Shown here: positions 10,730 through 21,708 of the stretch, piece by piece
How the letters are laid out: every line of letters begins with the position of its first letter
Numbering within the stretch: the first letter of the stretch is position 1
Assembly: GCA_010093605.1 (NCBI GenBank)
Contig: MU004203.1
Span: 121,966-185,965, forward strand
Length of the DNA: 64,000 nucleotides
Direction of reading: 5' to 3'
DNA from: Lophium mytilinum
Lineage: Eukaryota; Ascomycota; Dothideomycetes; Mytilinidiales; Mytilinidiaceae
Notes under the pieces: model-generated
Database searches by the model: none
Seen by the model: only the letters and a program-made list of their open reading frames with translations
What the model was told of the DNA's origin: nothing
Position numbers and translations under genes: made by a program

Positions 10730-11850
10730 GACTGGATGGATACCTGCTAGCTAGGCTACCCTTCCAGGTGATGTTGAGTGATCAAGATGGGAACCCGAGG
10801 GATTCCATATTCGGGTGCCTGAACCTTTGTCCTGGTAATGTACAGCCATTGTTTGTCCTACGGTCGATACCGCTGAAATCACCCTACCTTTTGGCTAGGG
10901 GGACACCTGCTGGCTGGGCCACCTTCCACGATGGTATCGATCGATCAAGAGTAAAACCCCTAGCTGAACACCTGCTAGCTAGGGCACCCTTTACAGTGAC
11001 GTCAAGCGATCAAGAATGGACACGGAGGAGTCCTATGTCCGACTGTCCACACTAGCGTCCTGGTACTGCAGCAGACAAAACAATGCAAATGTCGGCCCAG
11101 TGAACGCTGGGCTGCCTTTTGCCTGGCTGAACTGCTGCTGGCTGGAACACCCTCTACGGTGGCATAGATCGATTAAGAAGGAAAGCCGGGGAGTCCTATA
11201 TTCGGGTGCTGAAGTCAGTGTGCTGGTAATTCAGCAAAGGCTAGAACGCAAAGATCGATGCAATGGAAGGAGGCTGCCTTTTGACTGGTGAACACCTGCT
11301 GGCTGAGCCGCCCTCTACGGTGGTATCAATTGATCAAGAAGGAAAGCTGGAGAGTTCATATCATGGTGCCTATACTTGCGTTCCGGTACTGTATGCAAAG
11401 GCTAATGCAGTGGAAATTAGGTTGACCTATGACTGGCTAAGTACCTGCTGGCTGAGCTACCCTTTACGGTGGTGTCGATCGATCAACATTGGTGGCCGAT
11501 AAGTCCAATATTCAGGTGCCCAAGCTTGTGCCCTGGTATTGCATAGCTATTGTGCCTCCGCCGAAGGCGTGTGAGCAGGGCGCAAAACCCTTTCTCTTCT
11601 GTTAGTTGATGCTTTTCCGTAAGTGCAAGCATGCTGTCTCTTCCCCGGGCTTCGCCGCCCTCTAGACCCTCCTTCGCGAGTCTCGAGGTCAGGCTGCTGA
11701 TGACAGGCCATAAGTCTAGGCACATTGCTTGGGGGATCTCTTGGGTTTCGACGGTCTAAACGCAATGTCGAGGCTCATGAAGTGCAGATCGAACTGTCGC
11801 TTGACCGATTAGCTGCTTAGCAGCTATGCTACCCCCTACAGTGGTGTGGA
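10730..11850 (-). repeat. Repeat array, inverted copies of the 22-26 kb family
   Basis: Read on the minus strand, units contain CACCGTAAAGGGTAGCTCAG, then CAGCAGGTACTTAGCCAG and AGGTCAACC. They line up with plus-strand units near 25.3-25.7 kb (CAGCAGGTACTCAACCAG, AAAAGGTAACCC). Core copies lie near 10,765, 10,925, 10,990, 11,150, 11,312, 11,460 and 11,830, mostly 150-162 bp apart. The orientation is opposite to the main arrays. Open frames crossing it are incidental. Confidence 0.7.
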
Positions 11851-11911
11851 GTGAGTAATATTAAAGCGCGGCAGTGACAGATCCATGTGATTAGACTTAC
11901 GAGTATAGTGT

Positions 11912-11919
11912 TATAAATA
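11912..11919 (+). promoter_or_regulatory. TATA-box candidate
   Basis: TATAAATA stands about 95 bp before the ATG at 12,014 and is followed by a CT-rich stretch. It is the clearest TATA-type signal in the gene-poor left third. Whether it drives anything is unknown. Confidence 0.35.
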
Positions 11920-12013
11920 GAAACACCAACACTTTCAATAATCCTCATTCGCCTTCAGGGCAGTCTCTCTCATATTTGCTTGTTACTCTTTTTCTTCGCT
12001 GAACTTCCCCGCC

Positions 12014-12211
12014 ATGAAGGCAAAGCCTGCCCAACTCTCCGCAGCATTGTGCAACCATAGAAATGGTGAACAAAGTGATTTTGCAGAACCAGCTGCCCCC
12101 GGGGAGCTTCCTAGACATCATAACACCACCATCTGTGAATCAGGAGGTGTTGCCCGGCCAGGAGGCCGGAAGGGAGTTCACTGCCAGACAGCTCCTGCTA
12201 GCGTATTTTAG
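12014..12211 (+). CDS. Possible small gene (65 codons)
   Basis: An ATG in a fair context (CCGCCATGA) follows the TATA-like signal and pyrimidine-rich leader. The frame ends at a TAG after 65 codons. A second frame from ATG 12,063 (168 codons) overlaps it and has a more protein-like first 50 residues (PPGSFLDIITPPSVNQE), but then runs into the 160-bp repeats. An intron could join the two. No family is recognised. Confidence 0.25.
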   Translation: MKAKPAQLSAALCNHRNGEQSDFAEPAAPGELPRHHNTTICESGGVARPGGRKGVHCQTAPASVF

Positions 12212-12399
12212 GCACTTTTGCCCCCACCCGCAAGACCTCCGCCTTCTTTACGTCTTCCACGAATATCTACACACTACTGACATTTCTGTGCTTCTAGAAT
12301 TGTTTTGTATTGTCGTGTTTGCTTGTGGAATATCCCCTGGCGTTCGTAACTCAGGTTTGTCCCGAAAACGTGTCCTGATATCAAACGAGGAGATTCGAA

Positions 12400-13320
12400 C
12401 GCCCTCGAAACTACAGAATCTCATCTTTCTTCTCGCAATAGCCACTAGACACTCAAGGCTATATCGCGGTGGTCAAAGAGCTTACGCGCGCCTCCTGATA
12501 TCGACTCCGCCGCCATTTTCCGCCTCCAAACACGAGTCCATCCCGACATCGCGATTTGAACGCTCTTGACTCTGCGGAAACGTACCTGTCTACTCGCAAT
12601 AGCAGGTAGACACTTACGGCTATATCAGAGTGTTCAAAGAGCTGCCTCTGCTCTCCTGATATTGACTCCACCTCGATTTCAACCTCCAAAACGCATCTCT
12701 ATATCCAATAACGTGAATTGAATACCTTCGACACTGCAGATTTATGCCTCTCTACTCAAAACAGCAGGTAGACACTTGGTCATATATCAGAGTGTTCATA
12801 GAGCTACCTGTCGCCTCCTAATATTGGCTCCACCTGAATTTCCGCCTCCTAAACGTGTCTCCATACCAGCGACGTGCTTTGAACACCCTCGATACTGCAG
12901 AATCGCACCTGTCCGCTCCCAACTGTATGTAGGGTCTCCCACTTATATCAGGGGGTCCAAAGAGCTGACCCTTGCATCCTAGTTTCAACCCCACCTCGAT
13001 CCTCCCCTCAAAACGCATCTCCACATTAACGACGCGATTTCAATACGCCCGACACTGCACAATCGCATCTATCCTCTCGGAACAGTGTGCAGCGTTTTAC
13101 GCCTATATTAGGACGTCCAAAAGGCAGACGATTGCCTCCTTGTTTCAACTCCCACTCCATCCTGCTCCGAAAACACGTCTCTATACCAACGACGCGATTC
13201 TTACACCCTCAACACCGCAGAACGGCATCTGTCCGTTCGCAACCACAGGTAGGGTCTCCCCCCTATATTAGGGCCTTCAGAGAGCTGACGATCGCCTCCT
13301 AGTTTCAAATTCCTCTCCAA
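12400..13320 (+). repeat. ~160-bp tandem array upstream of the 13.7 kb gene
   Basis: Six diverged units are marked by CCTCCTGATATCGACTCC-like sequence at about 12,491, 12,652, 12,815, 12,975, 13,135 and 13,297 (steps of 160-163 bp). Each is followed by an AAAACGCATCTC-like block, a GCGATTTGAA-like block, an ACACTGCAGAA-like block and a final TATATCAG-like block. The last unit ends about 350 bp before the start codon of the next gene. The sequence differs from the CCGTTTGAGG family. Confidence 0.75.
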
Positions 13321-13675
13321 ATCCCTTCCAAACACCTCAACTTCGTAAGTTCACATCCCCTCTTCGTCGCCGCCCTCTACACATTGTAAAACCACACTAT
13401 ACCCCTCCCCCTACCTTCATCTTGTGAATTCACCATCCAGAGGTCCAAATCTAGGCAGCAGAGGCCTGGGCGCGAATTATCTCGCCCTCAGAGTATTCAC
13501 TACGAGGCAGCACAACCCAGGTCTTCCAAATACCTCGACCTCCCACCTACAGCTTCTCGTGGGATTTTCATTCATCATCTCCCCACCCACCACACCACAC
13601 CACCTAGCAAACTTTGCAATTGCATCACAACTTCACTCACAATACTGACACGGCTTCAGCCTGTCTTGATAGAAC

Positions 13676-16600
13676 ATGGCCCCCCGCAAGCGCAAGCAAG
13701 CGGAGGTCGAAGACGAAATCGAGAAGCCCGGCGAGACCACTCAGACTGGAAGGCGTACGAAGAAGGCGAAGACTAGGGATGAAAGGGCGACAGCTGAGGT
13801 ACGAAAGGGTCGCCACTCCGTCAACATCAGCGGACAAGCTAACAACAGCCAACAGGCTGATCCAACCAAGACCGGCCCTGTCGCTGCTGGTGGAGTTACC
13901 AAGTCCTCCTTGATAGTCAAGCTTCCTGCGAAAACCTCCTCGACACGCCCCCTTCCTCCACAAGCTCTTCCAATCGTCATTTCCGACGAGGAAGAAGACG
14001 TAGATATGCTAGGCACGCAGCCTCCCCCTCCTCCCCCTCAACAGCGCGTGACTCGCGCGCGAGCGCGCGCGGCGTCTGAAACACCAGACATCATGGCACC
14101 AGAAGCACCTACCATCATGGCATCACAAGCACCAGCCATCGTGGCACCTCCAGCACCGCCTGTTGTCGAGCCAGTGACTTCCATAAGGCCTCCTCCAGCA
14201 CGGCCTATCATCTCACCAATGGGACCCCCAGAGCCTGCTCCAACTCGCGTGCTCCGGGACCGAAAGGCCAAACAGCCCCCCAAAACACTCCCCCAATCCG
14301 CCACCCCTGATGTAGACCAACACTTCGTCGCCGTCGTGGCAACCATCGACGCCGCAACACAGAGCTCCGGTGATGATGAACGCGCAATACCCCCAGATGC
14401 TGCCCTAACTGGCAAGTCTCTGGGTGGAAAGGCGAAAGTAGCCTCCAAGCCATCCCCCCAATCCACTACCCATGGCGTAGAGCCAGACTGGGCCGCACGT
14501 CTAGCTGCCAATAGGGCAAAGTTACAAGCCTCCGGTGAAGCAGGCCTCATAATAGCCCCAGGCGCCCCCGCACAATCTTCACTCGCAGCCGCGCGGGGCG
14601 CACAGTCCACCAAATTCCCATCACTCGCGAAAGTGGCCGCTGAGTCAGCCCTTAGCGAGGCGTCTTCCGCACCAACCCCAACACAGCGCGCTCCTCGCAT
14701 CACCCGAGCTGCAAACAAACGCGCCATCATGGACCCCAAAGTCCGAGCCGCGGAGGCGGAGCAGCAGAAGGCGCTGAGGCAGCGGAACACGCAGCGTCTG
14801 GGTCGCGTCGAGACCCACCTCAAGAACTTGGCGGGCAGTGGGGTCATGGACCCAGCAGAGCTCCCGGAAGGGCCTCGCGGTAGGGCGAGGAAGACGAAGA
14901 GACCGCCGAAGGATCTCCCCAAGGAGACCGTGCAGGCGCTGGCGAAGACGCAGCCTGCTGGGAAGGCGGAGAAGGTCCGCGAGGACGCTGTTGCGGCTGC
15001 GACAGATGTAAGTATCTCTGTTTTTTCCCCTCTTTATCATGTTGATCATAGTGCTAACAAGACGCAGATGGCAGGAGTCCGAGCTGTTGGGGTGACACCC
15101 ACAGCGAGAGTGGCCTTCCTGCCTATCCCCACCGCTGACGACCCCGTCCTTTTTGGGCCAACGAAAGACGGTCCCCAGCCTCTACCCGCCTCCAAAGATC
15201 CTCTGAATTGGACGGCAGCGCGACGACGAGCGGAGAAGATTGGAGAAGAGTCACTGGACCGCAAACTTCGCCTGGGCCTGAGGGCCGAAATCGGACTGGC
15301 TAGCTACACCACGGTCCACTCCATCGCCCACCTCCTCGACAGCGTCATTTTCATCAAGCATGAAAACCTTGTCGGCATTCACCTCGGCACCAAGGCCACG
15401 GCATCACAGCGCGGGGATGATTCTCATATCCCTGTTGGAGACGAGGGCCGCCTAGACACCGCGGCGCTTGGAGACGGCATCGTCGTCGACAAGAACGGCA
15501 TGATTGTGGGAACGTACAAGGACATCCAGCTGTGGAACGAGAAGTACAAACCCAGCTGCGACAGCTGCACCGCCAAAGGGAAAGAAGTGTGTACTTACCA
15601 TTGCCCGGGCTTCTACGCCGAACCGCTGTTGAAGTACCCAACAACTCCGTCCCGCCTCGTTGCACTCCACAACAACTTGGTAGCATACGGCATCGACAAC
15701 CGCATTCATCCGTACGGACTGGAAAAGCTCGGCGAGACATACGACCACGAAGAAACCCTCCGCATCGCGCGCGAACCGATGACGGAGTGGGTAGAGAACC
15801 GGAAGAAGATGACAGCCGGCGAGAGAAAGATCGCCGACGAGAACGACTACAGCAGCTACGGCTATTTCGGTGCTCCCAACTGGGCTGATGAGGAGCGGAT
15901 CAGCCTTCAGATCAAAGAGGAAGCATGCAGGTCGATGATCGAACGCCTCCGAAACATGCAGCGCCAGATCGATCTCCTACCGCCAGATCAGCGACCGAAC
16001 TTCGTCCCTCCCCCGAACTTCGGCGAAGACCTGTCCGGCGGTCAGAGTGAGCATACCCCCAAACTCGCTCTCCGCAACGCCTGTGGCCGCGAGTCCGGCA
16101 ACAAGATGTACAGCGAGCTCCTCGCGCGAGCCTCGGTTGCTGTTCCTCTCGTGCTGGCTAAGCTCAAGGAGTACTGGGAGTTTCTCAAGGAATACGACCT
16201 CAAATATGTTGAGGCGAGGTTGAGGGCAGACCGAGACTACCGCGCCATGCAGGCATACTGGGCTCTGCATGAAACAGAATCCGCGTACAGCGTGAGGACC
16301 AAGGCACGAAATCTTCGAGCGGCGGATCTCGAGGAGGCTCGAAACGAAGCAGCCGCCAGAACTCCCGAGGAACAAGTAGAATGGGATGAGGACAACCGTC
16401 GCCGAGAACTCCTAGAGGCTCGAGTCCAGGCCGAGAATCGTGGTTTCTCCGTGGAAGAAATGGCACGAGGCTCTCGCATCGACGAGGAAGCCTTCAACAA
16501 GAAAGATGTTGAGCAGTGGGAGATCAGCGCAGCCCACTGTGCCACCAAACTCAGGCTAGAGGGCATGGAGAACCGCAACGGCGCCTTCGCTCCGCCAACC

Positions 16601-19381
16601 GTGGACGACAGCCGCGTAGAATCTCGCCGGCAGTATGAGACATCCTCAGTCCGCTTCGACATGCCCACATTCGGACCTCCGAGCTTTGACGACCCCATTC
16701 GTTCCGCTTCCGTTCCTTCTGATAAGGACATCGGCTTGTGGGCTAGAACAGACATGCCGATCACCCAAGAGATGGTAAAAGGCCTCCAAAAGCGTGCGCA
16801 AGCTGCCTCAGATGTCGCTAAGGCGCTGAATGCTCTGGATACTCCTCCTCCCCAGCCCGTGCAGCGAGAGACTAACGCGGAGAGAGTTGCCCGTCTGAAG
16901 CGAGAATATGAGGCGCGCCAGGCGGACATCAAGAAGTTCGAGGCTAATGCTCAGGTTTCCGACCTTCGCGGAACCGAGCCAGAGAGCGACGCGCAAACAC
17001 CAAACATCGACCTCATCAAGACGACGGCCTCTTCATCAAAAGAGACCCCGCAAGAGTTGAAGGCCCGTCTGAAGCGCGAATATGAAGCGCGCCAGGCTGA
17101 GATCAAGAGCTACGAGGCGAATCCTACACAGTCCGACGTCCGTGGTGATGCTTCCACTGCCTCTGGAGCTCCCAACGTGCACATCACTGGAACCGGAACC
17201 TCCAACGCCATTGTCATCAACGAGGATGATACCCTAAACACTCCCACCGTCACCGGCGAAGACCCAAACACCCCCACCATCACGACCTTCCCCCGTTCGA
17301 AACCAGAGTGGCGAGAGGCCAAGACTGGAGCCAAAACTCGCTCCGGCAAGACGTTGGGCAGCCGAGTCCGAGAGAGCATCGAATACCTTCCAGACATGCT
17401 CAAGAGGCACCATGAACGAGATCACAGCCTCGACACCGCGATCGTCGATTCCACAGACGCTTCCACAGATTCCAGAGACGCTTCTACAGATGCTAGAGAC
17501 GCTTCTACAGATTCCCGAATGCCCGATAACTCGGAGAAGACTCGCTTGGTTACTGTGCCTGTACCAGCGATTGATGCTACCCCGCTCGCCACGTCTGCTG
17601 AGCAAGGAAATGGCGGTGAGACTCCAGAGGATGTTGTTCAGCAGGCCTTCCCCGAATTGGATGTGGCCATGAGCGATACCCCAGAATTCGCTGCCATCGA
17701 TGCGCCGACGCCGACTTCATTAGATCTTGTGAAGGCTATGGATACGCAACTCGAGAAGGCTCCAGCAGTTTCGAAGGCTATAGAGACGGCACTCAAGAAG
17801 CTCCCAGCGGCTGCCATCGAGAAACCAAAGGCCCTTCCAAAGATGAGCAATGGAGGCGCCATGGCAATGCCATCCGGTTTGGTGATGTTCCGTCGTTCCA
17901 CTCCTGCTCTACTTAGCGGAGATGGCTCACTCCAGACTGATGAGTCCGAGAATGTCGAGATGGGAGGTACCGAAGATGCCCTGCCCACCAAAGCGAAAGG
18001 AAAAGCGAAGGGAAAGGAGCCAGCACATTTCGCACCCGTCAGCGCCACCGCCTCATCAAGCAAGATCGAGACCGGCGAGTCCAGCAAGGCCGGTGCAAGC
18101 GGCGCATCCCACAAGCCAGTTGAGACCAACCCAGCGAACATGACCGAAGCCGAGAGAGTTCTCCATGCGTTGAATGAGGGCGCGCTGCAGAAAGCGATCC
18201 AGGACAGCATGAAGGCATCCCATCCGGCCGCGACGACGCTCCAGATTGCAGGCTGGACTCCCGTAAATCCCCCAACTCCTGGCGCTGCCGGAGTGGAGCA
18301 GGATGAAATGGAAGACTACCTGTACGGCGCAGAGAACCTGGAAGAGGATGGCGAGATTTATGTGCCGGACTCAGATCCCGAAGACGACGACGACGAGATG
18401 AAGGACGACGACGACGAACTAGACTCCCACCACTCCGACTCCGATTTCGACAGCGACAACGACTCCGGTCCCCCCAAGGGCGGCGCCGCGCTGAACAAAG
18501 GCAAGGGAAAAGCTCCAGCCCCAGCCCCCGCGAAACCCAAGCCCACCTACACAGGCAAAGGCAAAGGCAAAGCCGAAGACCCCCCGTCCGACGACGACGA
18601 CGACCTGGACGACCCCGCCCCCGGCAAGAAGCCCAAAGGCCCCTACAAGTTCCTCGCCATCGACCCGCACGAGTACGACGAGCAGGGCGTGCGCCGCACC
18701 AACCCCGACGGCAGCGCCATCCCCTACTTCCGCTTCACGCCCAACGTCGACGACACCGCGCGCCTGACGATCCGCAAGAAGCACCGCAAGACGCTGCGGG
18801 AGGAGCCGCCGTACGTGTACAAGCACCTCGCGACCATGGACTTCGCGAACAACCAGCACGTCGTGGACGCGAACAAATGGCGGCGCCAGATAATGCGGCG
18901 CTCGTACCCGGAAGATCGCGTATATGAAATACGCGACGGGTACGAGGCCGAAGAGCGGGAGTTCATGCGGCAGTACGTCCGCGCAGACATCGCGGCGCGT
19001 GGCGCGGAGACGGTGCGGCGGCGGCCGTTGTGGGAGAACTTGTTCCAAGCGTTCTGCCGCCACTACGTCGGTAATACGCGTAGCAAGCCGGGGTTGACGT
19101 CGTGGTGTGGCCGTGACCAGCAGATCGCGGACATGAAGGGCCTGCCGGTCAAGAAGGCCGGTGTTTCGGCCAAGCAGGCTAAGCTGAACCTGCTTGCGGC
19201 GGTTAAGGCGGAGGGGGAGGGACAGGACGCCGAGGCCCCTCCGCCGCCGCCGAAGCAGGGGATGAAGAGGAAGAAGGAGGAGGATGAGGAGGATAAGGAC
19301 GACGACGACGACGACTCTTTCCATCCGGGGAAGAAGGGGAAGAAGGCGAGGAAGGGGAAGAAGCGGGCGAAGAAGGAGTAG
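13676..19381 (+). CDS. Large nuclear-type protein, 1,881 residues, unknown
   Basis: The frame is open throughout as 1,901 codons, but 15,008-15,067 has every mark of an intron (GTAAGT, branch GCTAAC, ACGCAG). It is 60 bp, phase 0 and free of stops, so the spliced product is 1,881 residues. The N-terminal 450 residues are Pro/Ala-rich with basic patches. A cysteine group CDSCTAKGKEVCTYHC sits at about 608-623 and could bind zinc, though it is not a standard Zn2Cys6 cluster. Charged helical sequence follows, with two copies of an ARLKREYEARQA-type unit 58 residues apart (about 1052 and 1110). A DASTDSR heptad occurs three times (17,457-17,520). Acidic and Lys/Gly/Pro tracts precede a trihelical Myb/SANT-like segment (about 1735-1795). 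The end is a strong nuclear localisation signal (KKGKKARKGKKRAKKE). Biochemical function is unknown. Confidence 0.85.
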   Translation: MAPRKRKQAEVEDEIEKPGETTQTGRRTKKAKTRDERATAEVRKGRHSVNISGQANNSQQADPTKTGPVAAGGVTKSSLIVKLPAKTSSTRPLPPQALPIVISDEEEDVDMLGTQPPPPPPQQRVTRARARAASETPDIMAPEAPTIMASQAPAIVAPPAPPVVEPVTSIRPPPARPIISPMGPPEPAPTRVLRDRKAKQPPKTLPQSATPDVDQHFVAVVATIDAATQSSGDDERAIPPDAALTGKSLGGKAKVASKPSPQSTTHGVEPDWAARLAANRAKLQASGEAGLIIAPGAPAQSSLAAARGAQSTKFPSLAKVAAESALSEASSAPTPTQRAPRITRAANKRAIMDPKVRAAEAEQQKALRQRNTQRLGRVETHLKNLAGSGVMDPAELPEGPRGRARKTKRPPKDLPKETVQALAKTQPAGKAEKVREDAVAAATDVSISVFSPLYHVDHSANKTQMAGVRAVGVTPTARVAFLPIPTADDPVLFGPTKDGPQPLPASKDPLNWTAARRRAEKIGEESLDRKLRLGLRAEIGLASYTTVHSIAHLLDSVIFIKHENLVGIHLGTKATASQRGDDSHIPVGDEGRLDTAALGDGIVVDKNGMIVGTYKDIQLWNEKYKPSCDSCTAKGKEVCTYHCPGFYAEPLLKYPTTPSRLVALHNNLVAYGIDNRIHPYGLEKLGETYDHEETLRIAREPMTEWVENRKKMTAGERKIADENDYSSYGYFGAPNWADEERISLQIKEEACRSMIERLRNMQRQIDLLPPDQRPNFVPPPNFGEDLSGGQSEHTPKLALRNACGRESGNKMYSELLARASVAVPLVLAKLKEYWEFLKEYDLKYVEARLRADRDYRAMQAYWALHETESAYSVRTKARNLRAADLEEARNEAAARTPEEQVEWDEDNRRRELLEARVQAENRGFSVEEMARGSRIDEEAFNKKDVEQWEISAAHCATKLRLEGMENRNGAFAPPTVDDSRVESRRQYETSSVRFDMPTFGPPSFDDPIRSASVPSDKDIGLWARTDMPITQEMVKGLQKRAQAASDVAKALNALDTPPPQPVQRETNAERVARLKREYEARQADIKKFEANAQVSDLRGTEPESDAQTPNIDLIKTTASSSKETPQELKARLKREYEARQAEIKSYEANPTQSDVRGDASTASGAPNVHITGTGTSNAIVINEDDTLNTPTVTGEDPNTPTITTFPRSKPEWREAKTGAKTRSGKTLGSRVRESIEYLPDMLKRHHERDHSLDTAIVDSTDASTDSRDASTDARDASTDSRMPDNSEKTRLVTVPVPAIDATPLATSAEQGNGGETPEDVVQQAFPELDVAMSDTPEFAAIDAPTPTSLDLVKAMDTQLEKAPAVSKAIETALKKLPAAAIEKPKALPKMSNGGAMAMPSGLVMFRRSTPALLSGDGSLQTDESENVEMGGTEDALPTKAKGKAKGKEPAHFAPVSATASSSKIETGESSKAGASGASHKPVETNPANMTEAERVLHALNEGALQKAIQDSMKASHPAATTLQIAGWTPVNPPTPGAAGVEQDEMEDYLYGAENLEEDGEIYVPDSDPEDDDDEMKDDDDELDSHHSDSDFDSDNDSGPPKGGAALNKGKGKAPAPAPAKPKPTYTGKGKGKAEDPPSDDDDDLDDPAPGKKPKGPYKFLAIDPHEYDEQGVRRTNPDGSAIPYFRFTPNVDDTARLTIRKKHRKTLREEPPYVYKHLATMDFANNQHVVDANKWRRQIMRRSYPEDRVYEIRDGYEAEEREFMRQYVRADIAARGAETVRRRPLWENLFQAFCRHYVGNTRSKPGLTSWCGRDQQIADMKGLPVKKAGVSAKQAKLNLLAAVKAEGEGQDAEAPPPPPKQGMKRKKEEDEEDKDDDDDDSFHPGKKGKKARKGKKRAKKE

Positions 19382-19479
19382 GCCCCAGGCGGGGGGGCGG
19401 GTGGTGTAAGGCGAGTTTGAGGTAGTACAGAAATGAAACGTTAATATGATTATCACATACCTCACTATCTGCGCACTGG

Positions 19480-21700
19480 ATGCCGCTGTTAGGAGTACCC
19501 TGTGAAGCTACTAGCTCATCCGTCAAAAGGTAGTCCGGATGACAGCGTATTGACTTTGACATCATTTCTAGGGGTCCAAAACGCAGGAAGCTGTGTTTCA
19601 ATCTATCTTAGGCTTCGTTTTGCACACTTGATGCTACCGTACGGAGTATCCTGAAGAGCTAGTAAGTGGTCCGTCAAAAGGTAGTCCGGATGACAGTGTA
19701 TTGACTTTGACATTATATTTAGGAATATGAAAAGCCGGAGGATGTGATTTACTTCTACTTAGGCTTCATTTTGCGCACTTGATGCCACCGTAAGGAGTAT
19801 CCTGAAGCGCTAGTAAGTGGTCCGTCAAAAGGTTGTCTAGATTGCAATGTACCGATTCTGACATCGTGTTTAGGGCATGAATGGCCGGAAGCAGTGATTC
19901 ACTGTGGCTAAGGGTTCATTTTGCGCATGTGATGCCGCTGTTAGGAGTATCTCGTGGAGCTCGTAGGTGGTCCGTCAAAACGCTGTCCAGATTCCGCTGT
20001 ACTAACTTTAACATCGTATTTAGGATACAGATAGCCGGAAGCTCTGATTTATCCTACGTTAGGCTTCATTCTGCGCACTCGATGCCGCCGTAAGGAGTTC
20101 CCCGTAAGGTTAGTAGGTGATCCGTCAAAAGGCTGTTCAGATTCCAACGTATTGACTTTAACATCCTGTCGGAGGGTCCAAAGGACGGAACCTGTAATTA
20201 GCCCCGATATAGCCTTTGGTTTGATTATTCAACACCACTGGAAGGAAGACCCTGAGGAGCTAGTAGGTAATCCATCAAAACGCTGTCTAGATTGAAACTT
20301 ACTAACTTTAACATTATATCTTAGGGTCCAAAAGGCTCGCAGCTGCGAATAACCCCGATAAAGGCTTTATTTTGATTGTTCGACGCCACTAGAAGGAGGA
20401 CCTTGAATAGCTGGTAAGTGATTCGTCAAAACAATGTTTGGATTGAAGCGTACTAACTTTGACACTGTATCTCGGGGTCTAAATGTCCACCAGCTGCGAA
20501 TAGCCCCGAACAGGCTTCGTTTTGATTGTTCAACACCACTGGAAGGAGGACCCTAAATAGCTCGTAGGCGATTCGTCAAAATGCTATCAAGATTGCAACG
20601 TACTGACCTTGACATCGCGTGTAGGGGTTTATAGGGCTGGAAGCCGCAATTCAACTCGGTTTCGGCTTTGTTTTGATCGCTGAACGCTACTGTAGGGGAT
20701 GGCCGAGCAGATACGCTATGAGTTAGCCAAGAGGGAGTTCAATTTCTATAGCACTAACTTTAACATTCTAACTAGGGGTTTAAAATGCCGCAAGCCGCAT
20801 TTTACTCTATCTTATTCGTTGTTTTGATCGCTCGACGTCACTGTATGAGATGGCCTGCCTGCTAAGCTGTAAGTGAGCCAAAAGAAAGTCTAGTATCGAG
20901 GTGCTAACTTTTACGTTATGCCTAGGGGCTTCGAAACGCCGGATGCCGCAATTCACTCCATTTTTAGCGTCGTTTTGGCCGTTCAACGTCACTGTATGGG
21001 GTGGCCTGCCTGCTAAGCAGTAAATAAGCCAAAATGAAGTCTAGTATTGAGGTATTAACTGTAACGTCCTATCTAGGGGGTTCGAAATGCTGGAAGCCGC
21101 AACTTACCTTGCTTTACGGTTTGTTTTGATCTCTAAACACCACCGTATAGGGTGGCCTGCCGCAATTTACTCTCTATTATAGGCGTCTTTTTGACCTCTT
21201 GACACCACTGTAAGGAGCGGTCTAGCTGCTAAATAGCGAGCGAGGCAAAAGGAAGTCTGATTCCAAGGTATCATCTTTAACATCCTGTCCGGGAGGTTGG
21301 AAACGCCGGATGCCGCAATTCACCACGACTTGGGCATCGTTTTGATCGCTCAACGCCACCGTATAGGGTAGCCTGCCTGCTAAGCTATCCGTCAGGCAAA
21401 GTCATTCCAAATTTCAAGGTGTTGATTTTAACATCCTGTCTGAGGGGCATCAAGACCTTGGAGCAGCGATTCACCCTAAGTTCGGCCTTGTTTGGACCGC
21501 TCAACAACACCGTAGGGGGCAGCCTGTCCGCTAGGCAGTCCATCAGGCAAAGGCACTCCAGATTCCACGGTATTGGTTTTGATATCCTGTCTGAGGGGTA
21601 TCAAGAGCCGGGAGCAGCGATTCACCCCAATTTAAGCTTCATTTTGACCGTTCAACACCACTGTAGGGAGTAGCCTGTCTGCTAAGCAGCAAGTAGGGCT
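19480..21700 (+). repeat. ~150-bp tandem array with intron-like blocks
   Basis: About 14-15 diverged units have cores (CACCGTAAGGAG, CCACTGGAAGGAGGACC, CACTGTATGGGG) near 19,630, 19,785, 19,931, 20,082, 20,233, 20,382, 20,532, 20,683, 20,836, 20,985, 21,134, 21,352, 21,503 and 21,655, mostly 146-155 bp apart. A partial unit lies near 21,200. Many units contain GTAAGT or GTAGGT, then about 40 bases later TACTAACTTTAACAT, then TAG followed by GG. Examples are 19,662-19,722, 19,813-19,873, 19,963-20,023, 20,263-20,324 and 20,869-20,925. These blocks are 57-62 nt, the length of real introns in this window. The remainder of each unit (about 90 bp) is not open in any consistent frame. Confidence 0.85.
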
Positions 21701-21708
21701 AGACGTAG

